Assembly: GCF_000488215.1 (NCBI RefSeq)
Contig: NZ_KI530712.1
Span: 500,881-564,880 of the forward strand
Direction of reading: 5' to 3'
Source: Acinetobacter nectaris CIP 110549
Lineage (GTDB): Bacteria > Pseudomonadota > Gammaproteobacteria > Pseudomonadales > Moraxellaceae
DNA length: 64,000 nt
Below the pieces are notes generated by a model. It was not told the origin of the DNA. It did not search any database and saw only the letters and a program-made list of their open reading frames with translations. Shown in pieces: positions 28,181-40,297 of the stretch (positions within the stretch are counted from its first letter, which is position 1; every line of letters starts with the position of its first letter). Position numbers and translations under genes: made by a program.

Positions 28181-30004
28181 TTATTTTTTATCAACTTGTA
28201 ATGCTGCTAAGAAAGCTTCTTGTGGAATTTCAACACTTCCCACTTGCTTCATACGTTTTTTACCTTCTTTTTGCTTAGACAGCAATTTTTTCTTACGTGA
28301 AACATCACCACCATAACATTTTGCCAACACGTTCTTACGCATTGCCTTCACTGTTGAGCGCGCAATAATTTGTGCGCCTATAGCTGCTTGAATAGCAACA
28401 TCAAACATTTGACGAGGTATTAACTCTTTCATTTTTTCGACAAGTGCATTGCCACGATGGCGTGCTTCATTGCGATGACAAATCATTGCTAAAGCATCAA
28501 CTTTATCACCATTAATTAACACATCCACTTTTACAAGGCTTGAACTTTGGAAGCGAACAAAGTTGTAATCTAAAGATGCAAAACCACGTGAACACGACTT
28601 TAAGCGGTCAAAGAAGTCCATAACAACTTCAGCCATTGGCACATCAAATGTCAATGAAACTTGATTACCCAAGTACTTCATATCCTTTTGAATACCACGA
28701 CGTTCGATACACAATGTAATTACATTTCCTAAATATTCTTTTGGAACTAAGATATGACATTCTGCAATTGGTTCACGTAAGTCTTCAACTGTACCGCCAT
28801 CAGGCATTTTTGAAGGACTATCAATATTGATCGTCTCACCAGATTTCGTCACTGCTTCATAAATTACAGTTGGTGCAGATGTAATGATATCTAGATTATA
28901 CTCACGCTCTAAACGCTCTTGTACAATCTCCATGTGTAACATGCCTAAGAAACCACAACGGAAACCAAAGCCTAGTGCATCAGAACTTTCAGGCTCAAAA
29001 AATAATGCAGAATCATTAATTTGTAGTTTTTGCAGTGCTTCACGGAATGGCTCAAAGTCACTTGCATCAATTGGGAAAAGTCCAGCATAAACTTGAGGCT
29101 TAACCTTTTTAAAACCAGGCAATGATGGAACATCAGGCGTAGAAATTAATGTAATCGTATCACCAACAGGTGCACCAAAAATATTTTTAATCCCTGCGAT
29201 AACAAAGCCAACTTCACCAGCTTCTAGCATACCTGTTTCTGTATGCTTTGGACTAAACACACCAACAGAAGTCACAATATGCGACTGTCCTGTCGATTTA
29301 ATTAGCATTTTATCGCCTTTCTTAATACGACCTTGCTTTACGCGAACTAAGGAAACAACGCCCAAATAGTTATCAAACCATGAGTCAACAATCAATGCTT
29401 GCAAGTCTGCTTCACGATCGCCTTCAGGTGCAGGAATGACATCAACTAAAGTTTCTAGAACACCTTCGACACCCATACCTGTTTTTGCTGAACAAGTTGG
29501 TGCATTTGTTGCCTCTACACCAATAATCTCTTCAATTTCATGAATAACACGCTCAGGTTCAGCTTGAGGTAAATCAATTTTATTCAAAATTGGAAGTACT
29601 TCTAAACCTTGATCAATTGCCGTATAGCAGTTAGCAACAGATTGTGCCTCCACGCCTTGTGCAGCATCTACAACAAGTAAAGCACCTTCACAAGCTGCAA
29701 GTGAGCGAGAAACTTCATACGAGAAATCGACGTGCCCTGGGGTATCAATGAAATTTAGCTGATACTCTTCGCCATTTTTAGGGTGAGTATAATACAGCGT
29801 AACTGAGGCTGCTTTAATAGTGATGCCACGTTCACGCTCTAAATCCATTGAATCCAAAAACTGTGACTGCATTTCACGATCTTGAAGTGCACCACACATT
29901 TGAATAAAGCGATCGGCCAAAGTAGACTTACCGTGGTCAATATGTGCAATAATGGAAAAGTTTCGTATATTACTGATTTTTACAGATTTTTTAGTTACAG
30001 CCAT
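28181..30004 (-). CDS. lepA: Elongation factor 4 (LepA)
   Basis: 607 residues. G1 is in [15 protein letters not shown], switch II in [12 protein letters not shown], and [10 protein letters not shown] is G4. The LepA-specific C-terminal domain ends with [20 protein letters not shown], a family hallmark. This ribosome-bound translational GTPase affects initiation or back-translocation. It is upstream of lepB as usual. Confidence 0.98.
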   Translation of the reverse strand: MAVTKKSVKISNIRNFSIIAHIDHGKSTLADRFIQMCGALQDREMQSQFLDSMDLERERGITIKAASVTLYYTHPKNGEEYQLNFIDTPGHVDFSYEVSRSLAACEGALLVVDAAQGVEAQSVANCYTAIDQGLEVLPILNKIDLPQAEPERVIHEIEEIIGVEATNAPTCSAKTGMGVEGVLETLVDVIPAPEGDREADLQALIVDSWFDNYLGVVSLVRVKQGRIKKGDKMLIKSTGQSHIVTSVGVFSPKHTETGMLEAGEVGFVIAGIKNIFGAPVGDTITLISTPDVPSLPGFKKVKPQVYAGLFPIDASDFEPFREALQKLQINDSALFFEPESSDALGFGFRCGFLGMLHMEIVQERLEREYNLDIITSAPTVIYEAVTKSGETINIDSPSKMPDGGTVEDLREPIAECHILVPKEYLGNVITLCIERRGIQKDMKYLGNQVSLTFDVPMAEVVMDFFDRLKSCSRGFASLDYNFVRFQSSSLVKVDVLINGDKVDALAMICHRNEARHRGNALVEKMKELIPRQMFDVAIQAAIGAQIIARSTVKAMRKNVLAKCYGGDVSRKKKLLSKQKEGKKRMKQVGSVEIPQEAFLAALQVDKK

Positions 30005-30661
30005 GGATCACTCAAAATATATGTACACAATCATGTACTTATTTAGCAAAGTACCCATGATGTGCAAAAAAATAAAATCTTAATAACGGCACAGTATAAC
30101 AGTTATGCTTAAAAAACATAGATTTTATAGAAAATTGTTTAACAGTTTCAGACTATTTTACATACAAAGTATTATAAGGTTTATACTATCTTAATTTTAA
30201 CAAATATAGAATTGATGGATACGAGTAATTTTTCCCATAAAAGTAAAGTCTATAGCTCACCTTAAGCTTAAAAACCAAATTTAATAAATACTATGATCTA
30301 TCATCGAATTATTTTAATATTTTTCCTGATTTAGCTTTATAACTACTCAATATAAATAAACATTAATTATTAATAGGTTCGTACAAAATTATAAATAACC
30401 CTCAAATATTTTATTTTTATTAGGATGATAGACATAGCACCCCCTATTAAAAAAACCTAAGTATTTCCTAGTTAGAATACATAACTAACAATAAGTACTT
30501 TTTATAATTCCATTATATCTATAGTTGAATTAGAGTTATTTTATATATTCAATGATTAAAGCAATTATAGTTTTTCTATTAACCAAATAAAAACTATAAA
30601 AGTGAATAATCAATTGGAGCTTTAGTTGAAATAAGTACCACATACTAAATCAAAGAATGGC
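30005..30661. other. Long AT-rich intergenic region, no gene seen
   Basis: About 650 bases between the start of lepA and the stop of a HAD phosphatase, both on the minus strand. No frame of useful length with a ribosome-binding site on either strand. It contains a perfect 11-bp inverted repeat (TTATAGTTTTT at 30565-30575 with AAAAACTATAA at 30589-30599), which could terminate the phosphatase operon. The lepA promoter should lie near the right part of 30005-30200. Possible remains of a deleted gene, but I cannot identify any. Confidence 0.5.
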
Positions 30662-31279
30662 TTATCTACTCAAAGAAGGTAATATCTTATCTGTCCCAAC
30701 CATAAAAGGAAAATCTGCAATTGAAAGCATGGCTAAATCTTCATGAGTATTACCATAAGCATAGATAGATCTATACTCCTCTCGTGGGTAAGATTTGAGA
30801 ACCTGTATCTTCTTTTCTTCACCACTACAATCTTCAGATATATATAAACCCGTTAAATGACCATTCATAACTTCAGTTTTAGTACAGATTAAGTCTATAC
30901 CTAATAAATCACATAATGGCTTTAAGTATAAGTCTATAGATGCAGAAACCAATACTACCCTATGACCTAGCTCTTGATGCTGTTTTAACTGTGCCCATAA
31001 AATGGGGTTTAAATCAGCCAGCAATGTTTTTGCATAATTCCTACCATCTGCTTCAACATGTGCAAATTCAAACCCTTCAAACATTGTATAAAACAGCTTT
31101 TTTCTCATTTTTGGTGCGGGGTACAAATTTAAATAGTACTTTTGAACCCATGGAATGAGTGCAACACCTTTTTTAAATACATAACGTGACTTCAATACAT
31201 AAAATATAAAACGCGTAAAGCTATCTCTTAAATAAAGCGTTCCATCAAAGTCAAATAAAGCAAGTGAGTTTTTCTTCAT
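30662..31279 (-). CDS. HAD-IB family phosphatase (SerB-like)
   Basis: 205 residues with the HAD motifs in order: LFDFDGTLY with D10 and D12, VVLVSASIDLYLKPL, and YAYGNTHEDLAML near the end. This layout with a helical cap between motifs 1 and 2 is subfamily IB, which includes phosphoserine phosphatase and lysophosphatidate or glycerophosphate-type enzymes. Substrate cannot be told. The C-terminus is compact. It follows the DUF1615 lipoprotein gene by six bases, so they are co-transcribed. Confidence 0.85.
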   Translation of the reverse strand: MKKNSLALFDFDGTLYLRDSFTRFIFYVLKSRYVFKKGVALIPWVQKYYLNLYPAPKMRKKLFYTMFEGFEFAHVEADGRNYAKTLLADLNPILWAQLKQHQELGHRVVLVSASIDLYLKPLCDLLGIDLICTKTEVMNGHLTGLYISEDCSGEEKKIQVLKSYPREEYRSIYAYGNTHEDLAMLSIADFPFMVGTDKILPSLSR

Positions 31280-31285
31280 ATTTTT

Positions 31286-32485
31286 TTAGTGCAAGTTTTT
31301 TGCTCGACGCATACATGCATCATATCTTGTATTTACACGTGTTGCATACCAATTTGTATTATAGTCTTTACTTAATTTAGGCCCAGAAATAATCACTTCT
31401 GGCATAATTGCATATGGTGCTTTTTTACCTGTTTTTTCTGTATATAACTTTTGAACAGCAAGATACGTCTGTGTCTTCTCAAAAGATTGATCTTTCTCTT
31501 CTTTTAAGTCAGCACGTAATTTTTTAGGTGTAATTACAATTCCACTTTCGTTAAATAATTTAGTCAAAGCAATTTCAGACTGACTCTTTGTAGCTTGTGG
31601 CTTACCATCTTTACTATATAGTAATAAGTCACCATCTAAAGATAAATCTATACCCGTCAGTTTCTCTAAAATTTGTTGGAAGGCAGCGTTACGACTCGAA
31701 TACATTCCTGAATTATAATCAGCAAAGCGGTAAATTGGTTTACTATACTCTGTAGGGTAAAGCATTAAGCGATGAATACCATAATACAAACCACCATATT
31801 GTGTATATAAATCATCTCTAAGCTGATATATATTCATATTATTACGCTCATGCTCTTGTGCATAACTGACTTGAACTTGCATAGAACCTAACGTCGTAAT
31901 CGGGTTCATTCTTTCCCCAATATCTTGTCCAACAAATTTAGCAACGCCCGTTATTGCACTCACATGATAATGCTTCGTCATATAATCAAAAATTTGACGA
32001 TATAGAATATCTAAGTCTTTTTCTGTTTTTACTTTTTTCATTTGTTTAAGATAGCTATTTTCTGGCGTTGGCTGATTCTTTAAAACATCTTGAAAGTAGA
32101 CAGCAACTGCTCCACCAAGCTTATCTCCTAGCTTATCAGTAAATTTCTCTTCGAGACGATGGTGTACTTCCCGAATTGCTTTATCTCCTAACCCCGGAAC
32201 TTGAGGATTAGCAACGAAGTTCGACTCTTGATCTACAATAGCAACAACACTACAGACATTTTCTCTTGATTTCTCAATTTTCAATGTATCCATAATACCA
32301 TTAATGTCTTGCGCCCATGAATCTCTCTGGCGAACATGTGAGGGAACTAAATGCCTAATTTGCTTTTCATTCATCACAGTATCTTCATCATCTTGTGACA
32401 ACAATGAGTGACTGCCACAGGCAGTTAGACTCAAAAATAATATGAAAGATAAAGGAAAACGGGAAAACGTATAGAGATTTTTCAT
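31286..32485 (-). CDS. DUF1615-family lipoprotein
   Basis: 399 residues from the ATG at 32485; a TTG four codons earlier is possible. The signal peptide ends in LTAC, giving a lipidated cysteine. The mature part contains DQESNFVANPQVPGLGDKA and a long soluble domain, the pattern of DUF1615 (E. coli YaiW, a surface-exposed lipoprotein). DQESNF resembles the glutamate region of lysozyme-like transglycosylases, so a peptidoglycan role is possible but unproven. First gene of a pair with the HAD phosphatase. Confidence 0.82.
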   Translation of the reverse strand: MKNLYTFSRFPLSFILFLSLTACGSHSLLSQDDEDTVMNEKQIRHLVPSHVRQRDSWAQDINGIMDTLKIEKSRENVCSVVAIVDQESNFVANPQVPGLGDKAIREVHHRLEEKFTDKLGDKLGGAVAVYFQDVLKNQPTPENSYLKQMKKVKTEKDLDILYRQIFDYMTKHYHVSAITGVAKFVGQDIGERMNPITTLGSMQVQVSYAQEHERNNMNIYQLRDDLYTQYGGLYYGIHRLMLYPTEYSKPIYRFADYNSGMYSSRNAAFQQILEKLTGIDLSLDGDLLLYSKDGKPQATKSQSEIALTKLFNESGIVITPKKLRADLKEEKDQSFEKTQTYLAVQKLYTEKTGKKAPYAIMPEVIISGPKLSKDYNTNWYATRVNTRYDACMRRAKNLH

Positions 32486-32652
32486 ATCAAATAACAAAAC
32501 TCAGAAGATGGCTATAACCTGCCAGATTTTCGGCATTGTAGAAGCTTTTATAGATAAAGTATATCGCTTTTATTGTTTAAAAAAACATGGTTTTATTTTA
32601 TAAAATTCGCTTTTCTTTGTATAATTTTTAAATCGAAAAAACTTTATTTTTT

Positions 32653-32865
32653 ATGAAATTACATTTATCTGAAACAGAAGCCAAGATATCTCTTATCTCA
32701 AAAGATGAACATGGAAAAAATATTTCACAGGATGTGACTTATGATAGCCTATTACTTACAGGTGCACTCATTTCTATTTTTCACGACGGTGCGGTCACAG
32801 TCAATGACCAACAAGGCAACCCTATTTTTGACATTAGTGTCAATTATCATAATCAAGAAAAGTAA
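32653..32865 (+). CDS. Small protein of unknown function (70 residues)
   Basis: ATG at 32653 with no strong ribosome-binding site in an AT-rich leader. The protein (MKLHLSETEAKISLISKDEH and onward, ending in SVNYHNQEK) is acidic, soluble and rich in predicted strand. It has no motif I recognise. It is bounded by a hairpin on its right and stands alone on the plus strand. Confidence 0.55.
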   Translation: MKLHLSETEAKISLISKDEHGKNISQDVTYDSLLLTGALISIFHDGAVTVNDQQGNPIFDISVNYHNQEK

Positions 32866-32870
32866 AAATC

Positions 32871-32900
32871 GACCTATGCAAGGTACTCCATGCATAGGTC
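32871..32900 (-). terminator. Terminator of the obg-proB operon
   Basis: 10-bp perfect stem GACCTATGCA / TGCATAGGTC with a 10-base loop, 10 bases past the proB stop. On the minus strand it is followed by GATTTTTAC. It may also end transcripts of the small plus-strand gene. Confidence 0.75.
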
Positions 32901-32910
32901 TGCTGAGAAT

Positions 32911-34044
32911 CTAATATATTGCCATATGGTTACGGTGAATCATCTCAAATGAGCGAACCTCACCTAATACCTGTTGAACTTTCTCAGAAGAAAGCCCCTT
33001 CACAATATCGGCATAGCGCGAACTAAAGTTGACAATACCAACTGCAACTCTTTTTCCTTTAATATCGACACACTCGACAACATCGCCACGCTCAAACTCA
33101 CCTTCTATATAGCGAACACCAACAGGAAGTAAGCTACGGTGTTTTAAGGTAATTGCTTCAACTGCGCCATTATCTAATACTAAGCACCCAGCTGTTTGCG
33201 AGTGAGCAGCAAGCCATTGTTGTCTTGCTGTAATTGGATCACTATCTGCAACAAATAGTGTTCCAAGCTCATCACCTGCCATAAGCTTAGATAAGACTTC
33301 ATCTTTCTCACCACTTGCAACAATAGTTGGGCAGCCTGAACGTGCAGCAAGGCGTGCAGCTTTTACCTTAGTGACCATACCACCAGTTCCTAAAGCACCA
33401 CCACCACCTGCCATACTAAACAACTCTTCATCTAAAGCAGGTACTGTAGAGAGTAATTGAGCATCAGGATTAGAACGCGGGTCAGCATCAAACATACCTT
33501 GCTGATCCGTTAAGATGATCAATAAGTCAGCATTCACTTGACCTGCAACCATTGCTGCAAGCGTATCATTATCACCAAACTTAATATCACCTGTCGATAC
33601 AGTATCATTTTCATTAATGACTGGAATTACTCTCCAATCAATTAAATGTTGTAAGGCATCACAAGAGTTTAAATAACGCTGACGATCCGTCAGGTCATCG
33701 TGGGTCAATAGAACTTGTGCAGTTTGAATATCATGCTCTTCTAAAATACTAGACCATGTTTGCACAAGTCCCATTTGCCCTATAGCAGCACATGCTTGGA
33801 GACTCGGTAGGTCTGAGGGTCGCTCGGTGAGTTTCATACGAACCATGCCTTCTGCAACAGCACCAGAAGAAACCAATATAATTTCATGTCCAGCATTGTG
33901 CAATTTGGCAATTTGATGCACCCAGTGGGTAATTGCATCGATATCTAAACCTTGGCCATTTGCAGTAAGCAAAGATGAACCAATTTTGACAACAATTCGC
34001 TTACAATCATCAAGCTGACGTCGCCCATCTACTACCTTAATCAT
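32911..34044 (-). CDS. proB: Glutamate 5-kinase
   Basis: 377 residues. The N-terminal amino-acid kinase domain shows [10 protein letters not shown] near 20, [11 protein letters not shown] near 57, the nucleotide site region [12 protein letters not shown] and [12 protein letters not shown]. The C-terminal PUA domain covers roughly 280-370. It phosphorylates glutamate as the first step of proline synthesis. It follows obg by 16 bases, an arrangement common in Acinetobacter-like genomes. Confidence 0.97.
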   Translation of the reverse strand: MIKVVDGRRQLDDCKRIVVKIGSSLLTANGQGLDIDAITHWVHQIAKLHNAGHEIILVSSGAVAEGMVRMKLTERPSDLPSLQACAAIGQMGLVQTWSSILEEHDIQTAQVLLTHDDLTDRQRYLNSCDALQHLIDWRVIPVINENDTVSTGDIKFGDNDTLAAMVAGQVNADLLIILTDQQGMFDADPRSNPDAQLLSTVPALDEELFSMAGGGGALGTGGMVTKVKAARLAARSGCPTIVASGEKDEVLSKLMAGDELGTLFVADSDPITARQQWLAAHSQTAGCLVLDNGAVEAITLKHRSLLPVGVRYIEGEFERGDVVECVDIKGKRVAVGIVNFSSRYADIVKGLSSEKVQQVLGEVRSFEMIHRNHMAIY

Positions 34045-34060
34045 ATCTCCTCAGTCGTAC

Positions 34061-35326
<1,266 letters not shown>

Positions 35327-35419
35327 TCATGAATATTGATATGGTGAATTATTTTTATATCCGCATACTATTTACACGAACATGCATAAATACAGCAATT
35401 TCATGCCAAAAGTATCTTT

Positions 35420-36379
35420 TTAACTCGCTTTGTCATGCTGCTTACGCGAACGCTTGATTCTTTTAGGAAGCTTCTCTACTTTAAGTAATAGATCTTGGTG
35501 ACGGCGCTGTTGCTTATAAATATGATAAACACCTTCAAGAACTAAAATAGCCACTGCACACCAAATTGGAATATAAGTAAACCACTGTGCAGAATTGATT
35601 TTCTCTCCGATCATCAGTGAAGCCAATGCCAGTAATACAGGCTCTAAATAACTGAGTAACCCAAATAAAACCATAGGTAAATAGCGACTCGCTAAAATGT
35701 ATGATCCCAACCCTATTGCACTTAATACCCCTAAACCAATGATGACAAAAATAAGATGCGACTCAAAAATAGAGGAAAATGGCTGTACCTGCCAAGTTGA
35801 TACAAAGTAAATTGCGATTGGAAGTGCTAATATATTATCTAACCAAAAACCACCTAAATGATCTGTTTTAATAATTTTTCGTAAGAAAAAATAGGCTGAA
35901 TAGCCAAAAGCAACCAATGCGGTTTCCCAAGCAATACTACCTACCTTCCATATTTCATGCCCAACACCTAAAACTGCAAAACCAACGGCTATTTTTTGGA
36001 AGAGTGATAGTTTTTCTTTGTAAAAGAGTGCACCAATTAAGACAAGCACCAATGGTAGTAAGAAATACCCCAATGACACCTGCATTCCTCTACCATGCAT
36101 TGGCCCCCACAAAAATAGCCATAACTGAAAACCACCTAATATTGCTGTTCCCAACACACCCAAAATCAGTAAAGGCTGCTTTAAAACACGTTGGAAAATT
36201 TCAGTAATATAATGTAGATCACCACTTAGCCATATAAAGAGCGTAAGAAATGGTAAAAAAGAAATGACTCGCCAACCAAATACTTGAGATCCATCAAACG
36301 TATGTAAGAGCTGACTATAAAAATATAATATGCCAAATACACTAGAGGCTAAAACAGATAGCAAAATCCCTTTAAGCAT
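35420..36379 (-). CDS. rarD: RarD-type EamA-family permease
   Basis: 319 residues with about ten hydrophobic helices arranged as two EamA repeats, the usual form of this drug/metabolite transporter family. The pattern GWRVISFLPFLTLFI in helix 2 and LGYFLLPLVLVLIGALFYKEKL match RarD-type members. The C-terminal tail is basic and cytoplasmic (KLPKRIKRSRKQHD). RarD is named for chloramphenicol sensitivity in Pseudomonas; its natural substrate is not settled. Confidence 0.82.
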   Translation of the reverse strand: MLKGILLSVLASSVFGILYFYSQLLHTFDGSQVFGWRVISFLPFLTLFIWLSGDLHYITEIFQRVLKQPLLILGVLGTAILGGFQLWLFLWGPMHGRGMQVSLGYFLLPLVLVLIGALFYKEKLSLFQKIAVGFAVLGVGHEIWKVGSIAWETALVAFGYSAYFFLRKIIKTDHLGGFWLDNILALPIAIYFVSTWQVQPFSSIFESHLIFVIIGLGVLSAIGLGSYILASRYLPMVLFGLLSYLEPVLLALASLMIGEKINSAQWFTYIPIWCAVAILVLEGVYHIYKQQRRHQDLLLKVEKLPKRIKRSRKQHDKAS

Positions 36380-36498
36380 TACGACCTCTACTCCAAATTA
36401 AAAAGTGCATTAGGCCTTTCCCAACCTAACGCACTTAAACTAGATGATTTTTTCGTTAAAACCAATAGTGTTATCGAGTATATTTAGTCTAATATTAC

Positions 36499-37074
36499 TT
36501 ATCGTTCAGTCTGTTCAGTTAAGTTAAAATCACTCACATCATAGCCAATTTCTTTCGCATAAGCTAAATACTCATGCCAAACTGCTGGCTTTATATGAGG
36601 TTTTCTTGCAAGTAACCATAAATACTTCCTTGCAGGATCTCCCACTAAAACAGTTTGATAGTCTTCATCAATTTTTAATACCCAATAATCACCTCGCCCT
36701 ATAGGCAACCAGCGCAATGAGTCTGGTAAAAAACTAACCTTCAGTTGGCTACCATAAGGTAGATTCATTATAAATGCTTCACCTTTTGCAACATCTCTCA
36801 CCCCATTTTGCTTCAAACACGAATTTTCAACATCTATATTTCCATTCACGTTCAATGCATAACTTGCTTGCACATCTTTTGTACATTGCCTTTGAAAGTA
36901 CATCGGCTTACGTGCGATTTCATACCATGTTCCAAGGTATCTAGGTAAGTCAATCTTTTGTACAGCCTGTATCGGTTGATGATGTATTTGGGTATCCGCA
37001 CGAGCTAAATTTATAAAACATATTGCGCCAACAGCACCCACCATAAGCGCTAAAATTTTGTGATTTTTTTTCAT
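36499..37074 (-). CDS. Exported lipocalin (Blc family)
   Basis: 191 residues. A signal peptide covers about 1-26 with probable cleavage after LARA. No cysteine sits at a lipobox, so unlike E. coli Blc it is likely soluble in the periplasm. Lipocalin signatures are YLGTWYEIARKP at 47-57 and NVNGNIDVENSC, with VLVGDPARKYLWLLARKP as the third conserved block. Members bind fatty acids or lysophospholipids at the envelope, which fits the PldA phospholipase elsewhere in the window. Binding partner inferred. Confidence 0.88.
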   Translation of the reverse strand: MKKNHKILALMVGAVGAICFINLARADTQIHHQPIQAVQKIDLPRYLGTWYEIARKPMYFQRQCTKDVQASYALNVNGNIDVENSCLKQNGVRDVAKGEAFIMNLPYGSQLKVSFLPDSLRWLPIGRGDYWVLKIDEDYQTVLVGDPARKYLWLLARKPHIKPAVWHEYLAYAKEIGYDVSDFNLTEQTER

Positions 37075-37156
37075 CGTTATATTCCTTTTTTAATACCTAA
37101 AAACATAACGATAAATACATAACCAAACCATTTATTTTATGTAAATCGCTCTTATA

Positions 37157-39172
37157 TTATTGCAATAAATACGATTTTAAATGCACCATTTCATCCCGAA
37201 TTTTAGCTGCTTGTTCAAACTGTAGTTCTTTAGATGCTTTTAACATCTCTTTTTCAAGTTTTGCTAAATGTTTCGTTAACAACTTAGGATCTGACACAAT
37301 ATGTTGCTCATCTGCCGTCAGTTTTGTATCAATCGGAATATTGGTAGACGTTTCATCATCAAAAACCTCTCCTGTATCAATTTCCTTCACCACCTGCCGA
37401 ACGGTACTACGTGGTGTAATCCCGTGTTCAGCATTAAAGGCCAATTGTTTCTCACGGCGTCTATCTGTTTCATCAATTGCCTTGCGCATTGAATCTGTAA
37501 TACGGTCTGCATATAAAATTGCCTTACCTTTTACATTACGTGCTGCACGTCCAATCGTTTGAATTAATGAGCGCTCCGAACGCAAGAAACCTTCTTTATC
37601 TGCATCTAAAATTGCAACAAGCGATACCTCAGGCATATCTAAACCTTCGCGCAGTAAATTAATCCCAACAAGTACATCGTATATACCCGATCGTAAATCA
37701 TGAATAATTTTAACACGCTCTACGGTATCAATATCTGAATGCAAGTAAGCAACCTTAATACCATACTCTTTCAGATAAGATGTTAGGTCTTCAGCCATTC
37801 GCTTGGTTAAGGTCGTAATTAACACTCGCTCATCTTGTTCACGGCGTAAATTAATTTCAGATAAAATATCATCCACTTGTGTCAATACAGGACGCACTTC
37901 AATTTCAGGATCAATCAAACCTGTCGGTCGAACCACTTGCTCAACCACTTGCTCTGCATGTTCAAGCTCGTATAAAGCAGGTGTCGCACTCACATAAAGG
38001 GTCGTTGGCGTAATACGTTCCCACTCTTCGAATTTCATCGGTCGGTTATCTAACGCGCTTGGCAAACGAAAACCATAATTGACTAAATTTTCTTTTCGAG
38101 AACGATCTCCTTTATACATCGCACCAATTTGCGGAATAGTTACATGAGACTCATCTAAAATCAGCAAGGCATCTTCAGGAATATAGTCAAATAATGTTGG
38201 CGGAGCTGCACCCTCTTCACGACCAGATAAATGACGTGAATAGTTTTCAATACCATTGGTATAGCCAAGTTGTTGCATCATCTCCAAATCATAGCGTGTG
38301 CGTTGCTCGATACGCTGTGCTTCTAACAACTTGTCATTTGCTTTTAAAAACTCAATACGCTCTTTAAGCTCTTCTTTAATTGTACCAATAGCTCGTTGTA
38401 AATTATCTTTTGGCGTCACATAGTGACTTTTTGGATAAATTGTCACTCGAGGTACTTTTCGTATCATTTTCCCAGTAATAGGGTCAAACCATCTTATCGA
38501 GTCAACTTCATCATCAAACAGTTCTACTCGAATTGCATATTGCTCAGACTCTGCAGGGAAAATATCAATAATTTCACCACGAATACGATATGTTGCGCGC
38601 AAGAACTCTAAATCATTACGGGTATATTGCATCTCAACCAAACGACGAATAATATCGTCTCGACTAATACGGTCATTTTCAACAATATGTAAAAGCATTT
38701 GCATATATGCTTCAGGATCACCCAAACCATAAATTGCTGAAACTGATGCAATAATAATGGCATCTTTTCTTTCTAAAAGCGCACGTGTCGCTGAAAGACG
38801 CATTTGATCAATATGATCATTAATAGCTGCATCCTTTTCAATAAATGTATCTGATGAAGGAACATAAGCTTCTGGTTGATAATAGTCGTAATAGCTTACA
38901 AAGTATTCAACAGCATTATTTGGAAAGAATGATTTAAACTCTCCATAAAGCTGGGCAGCCAATGTTTTATTATGCGCCATAATAATGGTTGGTCGCTGTA
39001 AATTTGCGATCACATTTGCCATGGTATAGGTCTTTCCTGAACCTGTCACACCAAGCAAAAGTTGGTTTTTCATCCCCTTTTTTATACCTGAAACCAATTT
39101 TTGTATTGCCTGAGGTTGATCCCCAGCAGGTTCGTAGCTTGTTACAAGCTCAAAGGGTTGATGATCACTCAC
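37157..39172 (-). CDS. uvrB: Excinuclease ABC subunit B
   Basis: 671 residues, matching E. coli UvrB (673). Walker A is [12 protein letters not shown] near 40-50. The beta-hairpin region [11 protein letters not shown] is near 93, and [26 protein letters not shown] and [10 protein letters not shown] are the helicase motifs. The C-terminal UVR domain ([18 protein letters not shown]) contacts UvrC. It is the damage-verification subunit of nucleotide excision repair. Confidence 0.98.
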   Translation of the reverse strand: MSDHQPFELVTSYEPAGDQPQAIQKLVSGIKKGMKNQLLLGVTGSGKTYTMANVIANLQRPTIIMAHNKTLAAQLYGEFKSFFPNNAVEYFVSYYDYYQPEAYVPSSDTFIEKDAAINDHIDQMRLSATRALLERKDAIIIASVSAIYGLGDPEAYMQMLLHIVENDRISRDDIIRRLVEMQYTRNDLEFLRATYRIRGEIIDIFPAESEQYAIRVELFDDEVDSIRWFDPITGKMIRKVPRVTIYPKSHYVTPKDNLQRAIGTIKEELKERIEFLKANDKLLEAQRIEQRTRYDLEMMQQLGYTNGIENYSRHLSGREEGAAPPTLFDYIPEDALLILDESHVTIPQIGAMYKGDRSRKENLVNYGFRLPSALDNRPMKFEEWERITPTTLYVSATPALYELEHAEQVVEQVVRPTGLIDPEIEVRPVLTQVDDILSEINLRREQDERVLITTLTKRMAEDLTSYLKEYGIKVAYLHSDIDTVERVKIIHDLRSGIYDVLVGINLLREGLDMPEVSLVAILDADKEGFLRSERSLIQTIGRAARNVKGKAILYADRITDSMRKAIDETDRRREKQLAFNAEHGITPRSTVRQVVKEIDTGEVFDDETSTNIPIDTKLTADEQHIVSDPKLLTKHLAKLEKEMLKASKELQFEQAAKIRDEMVHLKSYLLQ

Positions 39173-39307
39173 TACTATCTCTCTTTATGTGTTTATAAGC
39201 TGTTATATATTGTACTGATTTTTAAATCTTCAAGGATATATCTTGACGGCACAGGTGATTCACTTCCATTATAAAACGAATAATCAGGCAACTTGGCAGA
39301 GCAAAAT

Positions 39308-40063
39308 ATGATATATCGCTATCATGATGAGCATATCGTTAAATCATTACCCACGGATACTATTTTTGTATTTGGAAGTGACTTAGCAGGAAAACATGAA
39401 GATGGTGGTGCACGGGTTGCACATCAGTATTTTGGGGCAGTCAAAGGCGTGAGTCGTGGTTGGGCTGGACAAAGTTTTGCAATCCCAACTTTAGATCAAT
39501 CCCTGAAACCCTTAGCCTGTGAAGAAATTGCTGCACATATACATGATTTTAAAATCTATACAAAAAACCATCCATCTACAACTTACTTTATTACTGCTTT
39601 AGGATGTGGCCTAGCAGGAAACCCCGTATCTAAAATTGCACCTTTATTTAAAAATATTTCAAGCAATGTCATTTTACCATGGTCATTTAAACCTTTTTTA
39701 GAGGAAAATTTGACATCACTTTATCCGGCACTGACACAAGAGTTTACTCATAAGCTTTTTTTACAAGGTACAACACCCAATATAGCGATCGAATATAGCC
39801 ATATCGACTATAAGCATCTTGCAGACACAGTACTCAGTGAAAAATACTTTCCAGTAGACCGTTATGGTCGAAATAGAACTTATGAAATTGAGGATATTAC
39901 CCACCAACTCAGAGCACTTATTCCCACATTATATGATGGTCGTGATGCATTATTAATTTCTAGCCTCATTCTTTCACTTATGGAGCTTTATGAATTTAAT
40001 GAAAAAGACTTCTCTGATTTATGGCAAGGTAAACTTACAATTGAACATCCCATATATAGATAG
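39308..40063 (+). CDS. Macro-like protein of the A1S_2505 type with an extra C-terminal domain
   Basis: 251 residues from the ATG at 39308 (a TTG at 39293 is less likely). Residues 15-125 match the compact domain that NCBI calls A1S_2505-type phage non-structural protein: FVFGSDLAGKHEDGGARVA, the block GWAGQSFAIPT, ITALGCGLAG and ISSNVILPWSF. The glycine-rich loops suggest a macrodomain-like nucleotide or ADP-ribose binding fold. About 115 further residues (from roughly 137) form a second, helical domain I do not recognise. No phage genes surround it. Function unknown. Confidence 0.7.
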   Translation: MIYRYHDEHIVKSLPTDTIFVFGSDLAGKHEDGGARVAHQYFGAVKGVSRGWAGQSFAIPTLDQSLKPLACEEIAAHIHDFKIYTKNHPSTTYFITALGCGLAGNPVSKIAPLFKNISSNVILPWSFKPFLEENLTSLYPALTQEFTHKLFLQGTTPNIAIEYSHIDYKHLADTVLSEKYFPVDRYGRNRTYEIEDITHQLRALIPTLYDGRDALLISSLILSLMELYEFNEKDFSDLWQGKLTIEHPIYR

Positions 40064-40079
40064 CATGATCAATAAGCAT

Positions 40080-40109
40080 TAAAAAAGTGAGTACAGACTC
40101 ACTTTTTTA
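40080..40109. terminator. Bidirectional terminator between the macro-like gene and rpmJ
   Basis: 13-bp perfect stem TAAAAAAGTGAGT / ACTCACTTTTTTA with a four-base loop. It lies 17 bases past the plus-strand stop and 25 bases beyond the rpmJ stop on the other strand. Confidence 0.9.
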
Positions 40110-40134
40110 ATTTCGATAGTAATTATTCGTATTG

Positions 40135-40260
40135 TTAGCCTTGGCGAGCTTTAAAACGAGGATTAGACTTACAAATTACATAAAGTTTTCCACGACGACG
40201 AACAATTTGACAATCTGCTGAACGACGCTTTGCACTTTTTAAAGATGATAGTACTTGCAT
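40135..40260 (-). CDS. rpmJ: Alternative ribosomal protein bL36 (YkgO-like)
   Basis: 41 residues from ATG at 40260, with GGAG eight bases upstream. It begins [20 protein letters not shown] and ends [15 protein letters not shown]. It has the bL36 fold but only two cysteines (C17, C32), so the four-ligand zinc ribbon of standard bL36 is incomplete. This is the so-called C-minus type that E. coli makes as YkgO under zinc limitation. The palindrome just upstream supports zinc control. It would replace the zinc-binding bL36, sparing zinc. Confidence 0.93.
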   Translation of the reverse strand: MQVLSSLKSAKRRSADCQIVRRRGKLYVICKSNPRFKARQG

Positions 40261-40278
40261 AAAATTAACTCCATATAA

Positions 40279-40297
40279 GTTATGTTATAACATAACA
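40279..40297 (-). promoter_or_regulatory. Probable Zur operator upstream of rpmJ
   Basis: An 18-bp perfect palindrome GTTATGTTATAACATAAC at 40279-40296. Its stretch TGTTATAACATAACA matches the gammaproteobacterial Zur core TGTTATAnTATAACA at all but one position. It sits 19-37 bases upstream of the rpmJ ATG, where a repressor would block transcription. It is nested in a longer interrupted palindrome (CTCCATAT at 40269-40276 with ATATGGAG at 40299-40306). The rpmJ ribosome-binding site is within the 40269-40276 arm. Confidence 0.75.

Noticed and set aside
30565..30599. Inverted repeat as a small RNA gene
   Set aside because: An all A-T stem with a 13-base loop and no promoter evidence is more easily explained as a weak terminator of the HAD phosphatase operon.
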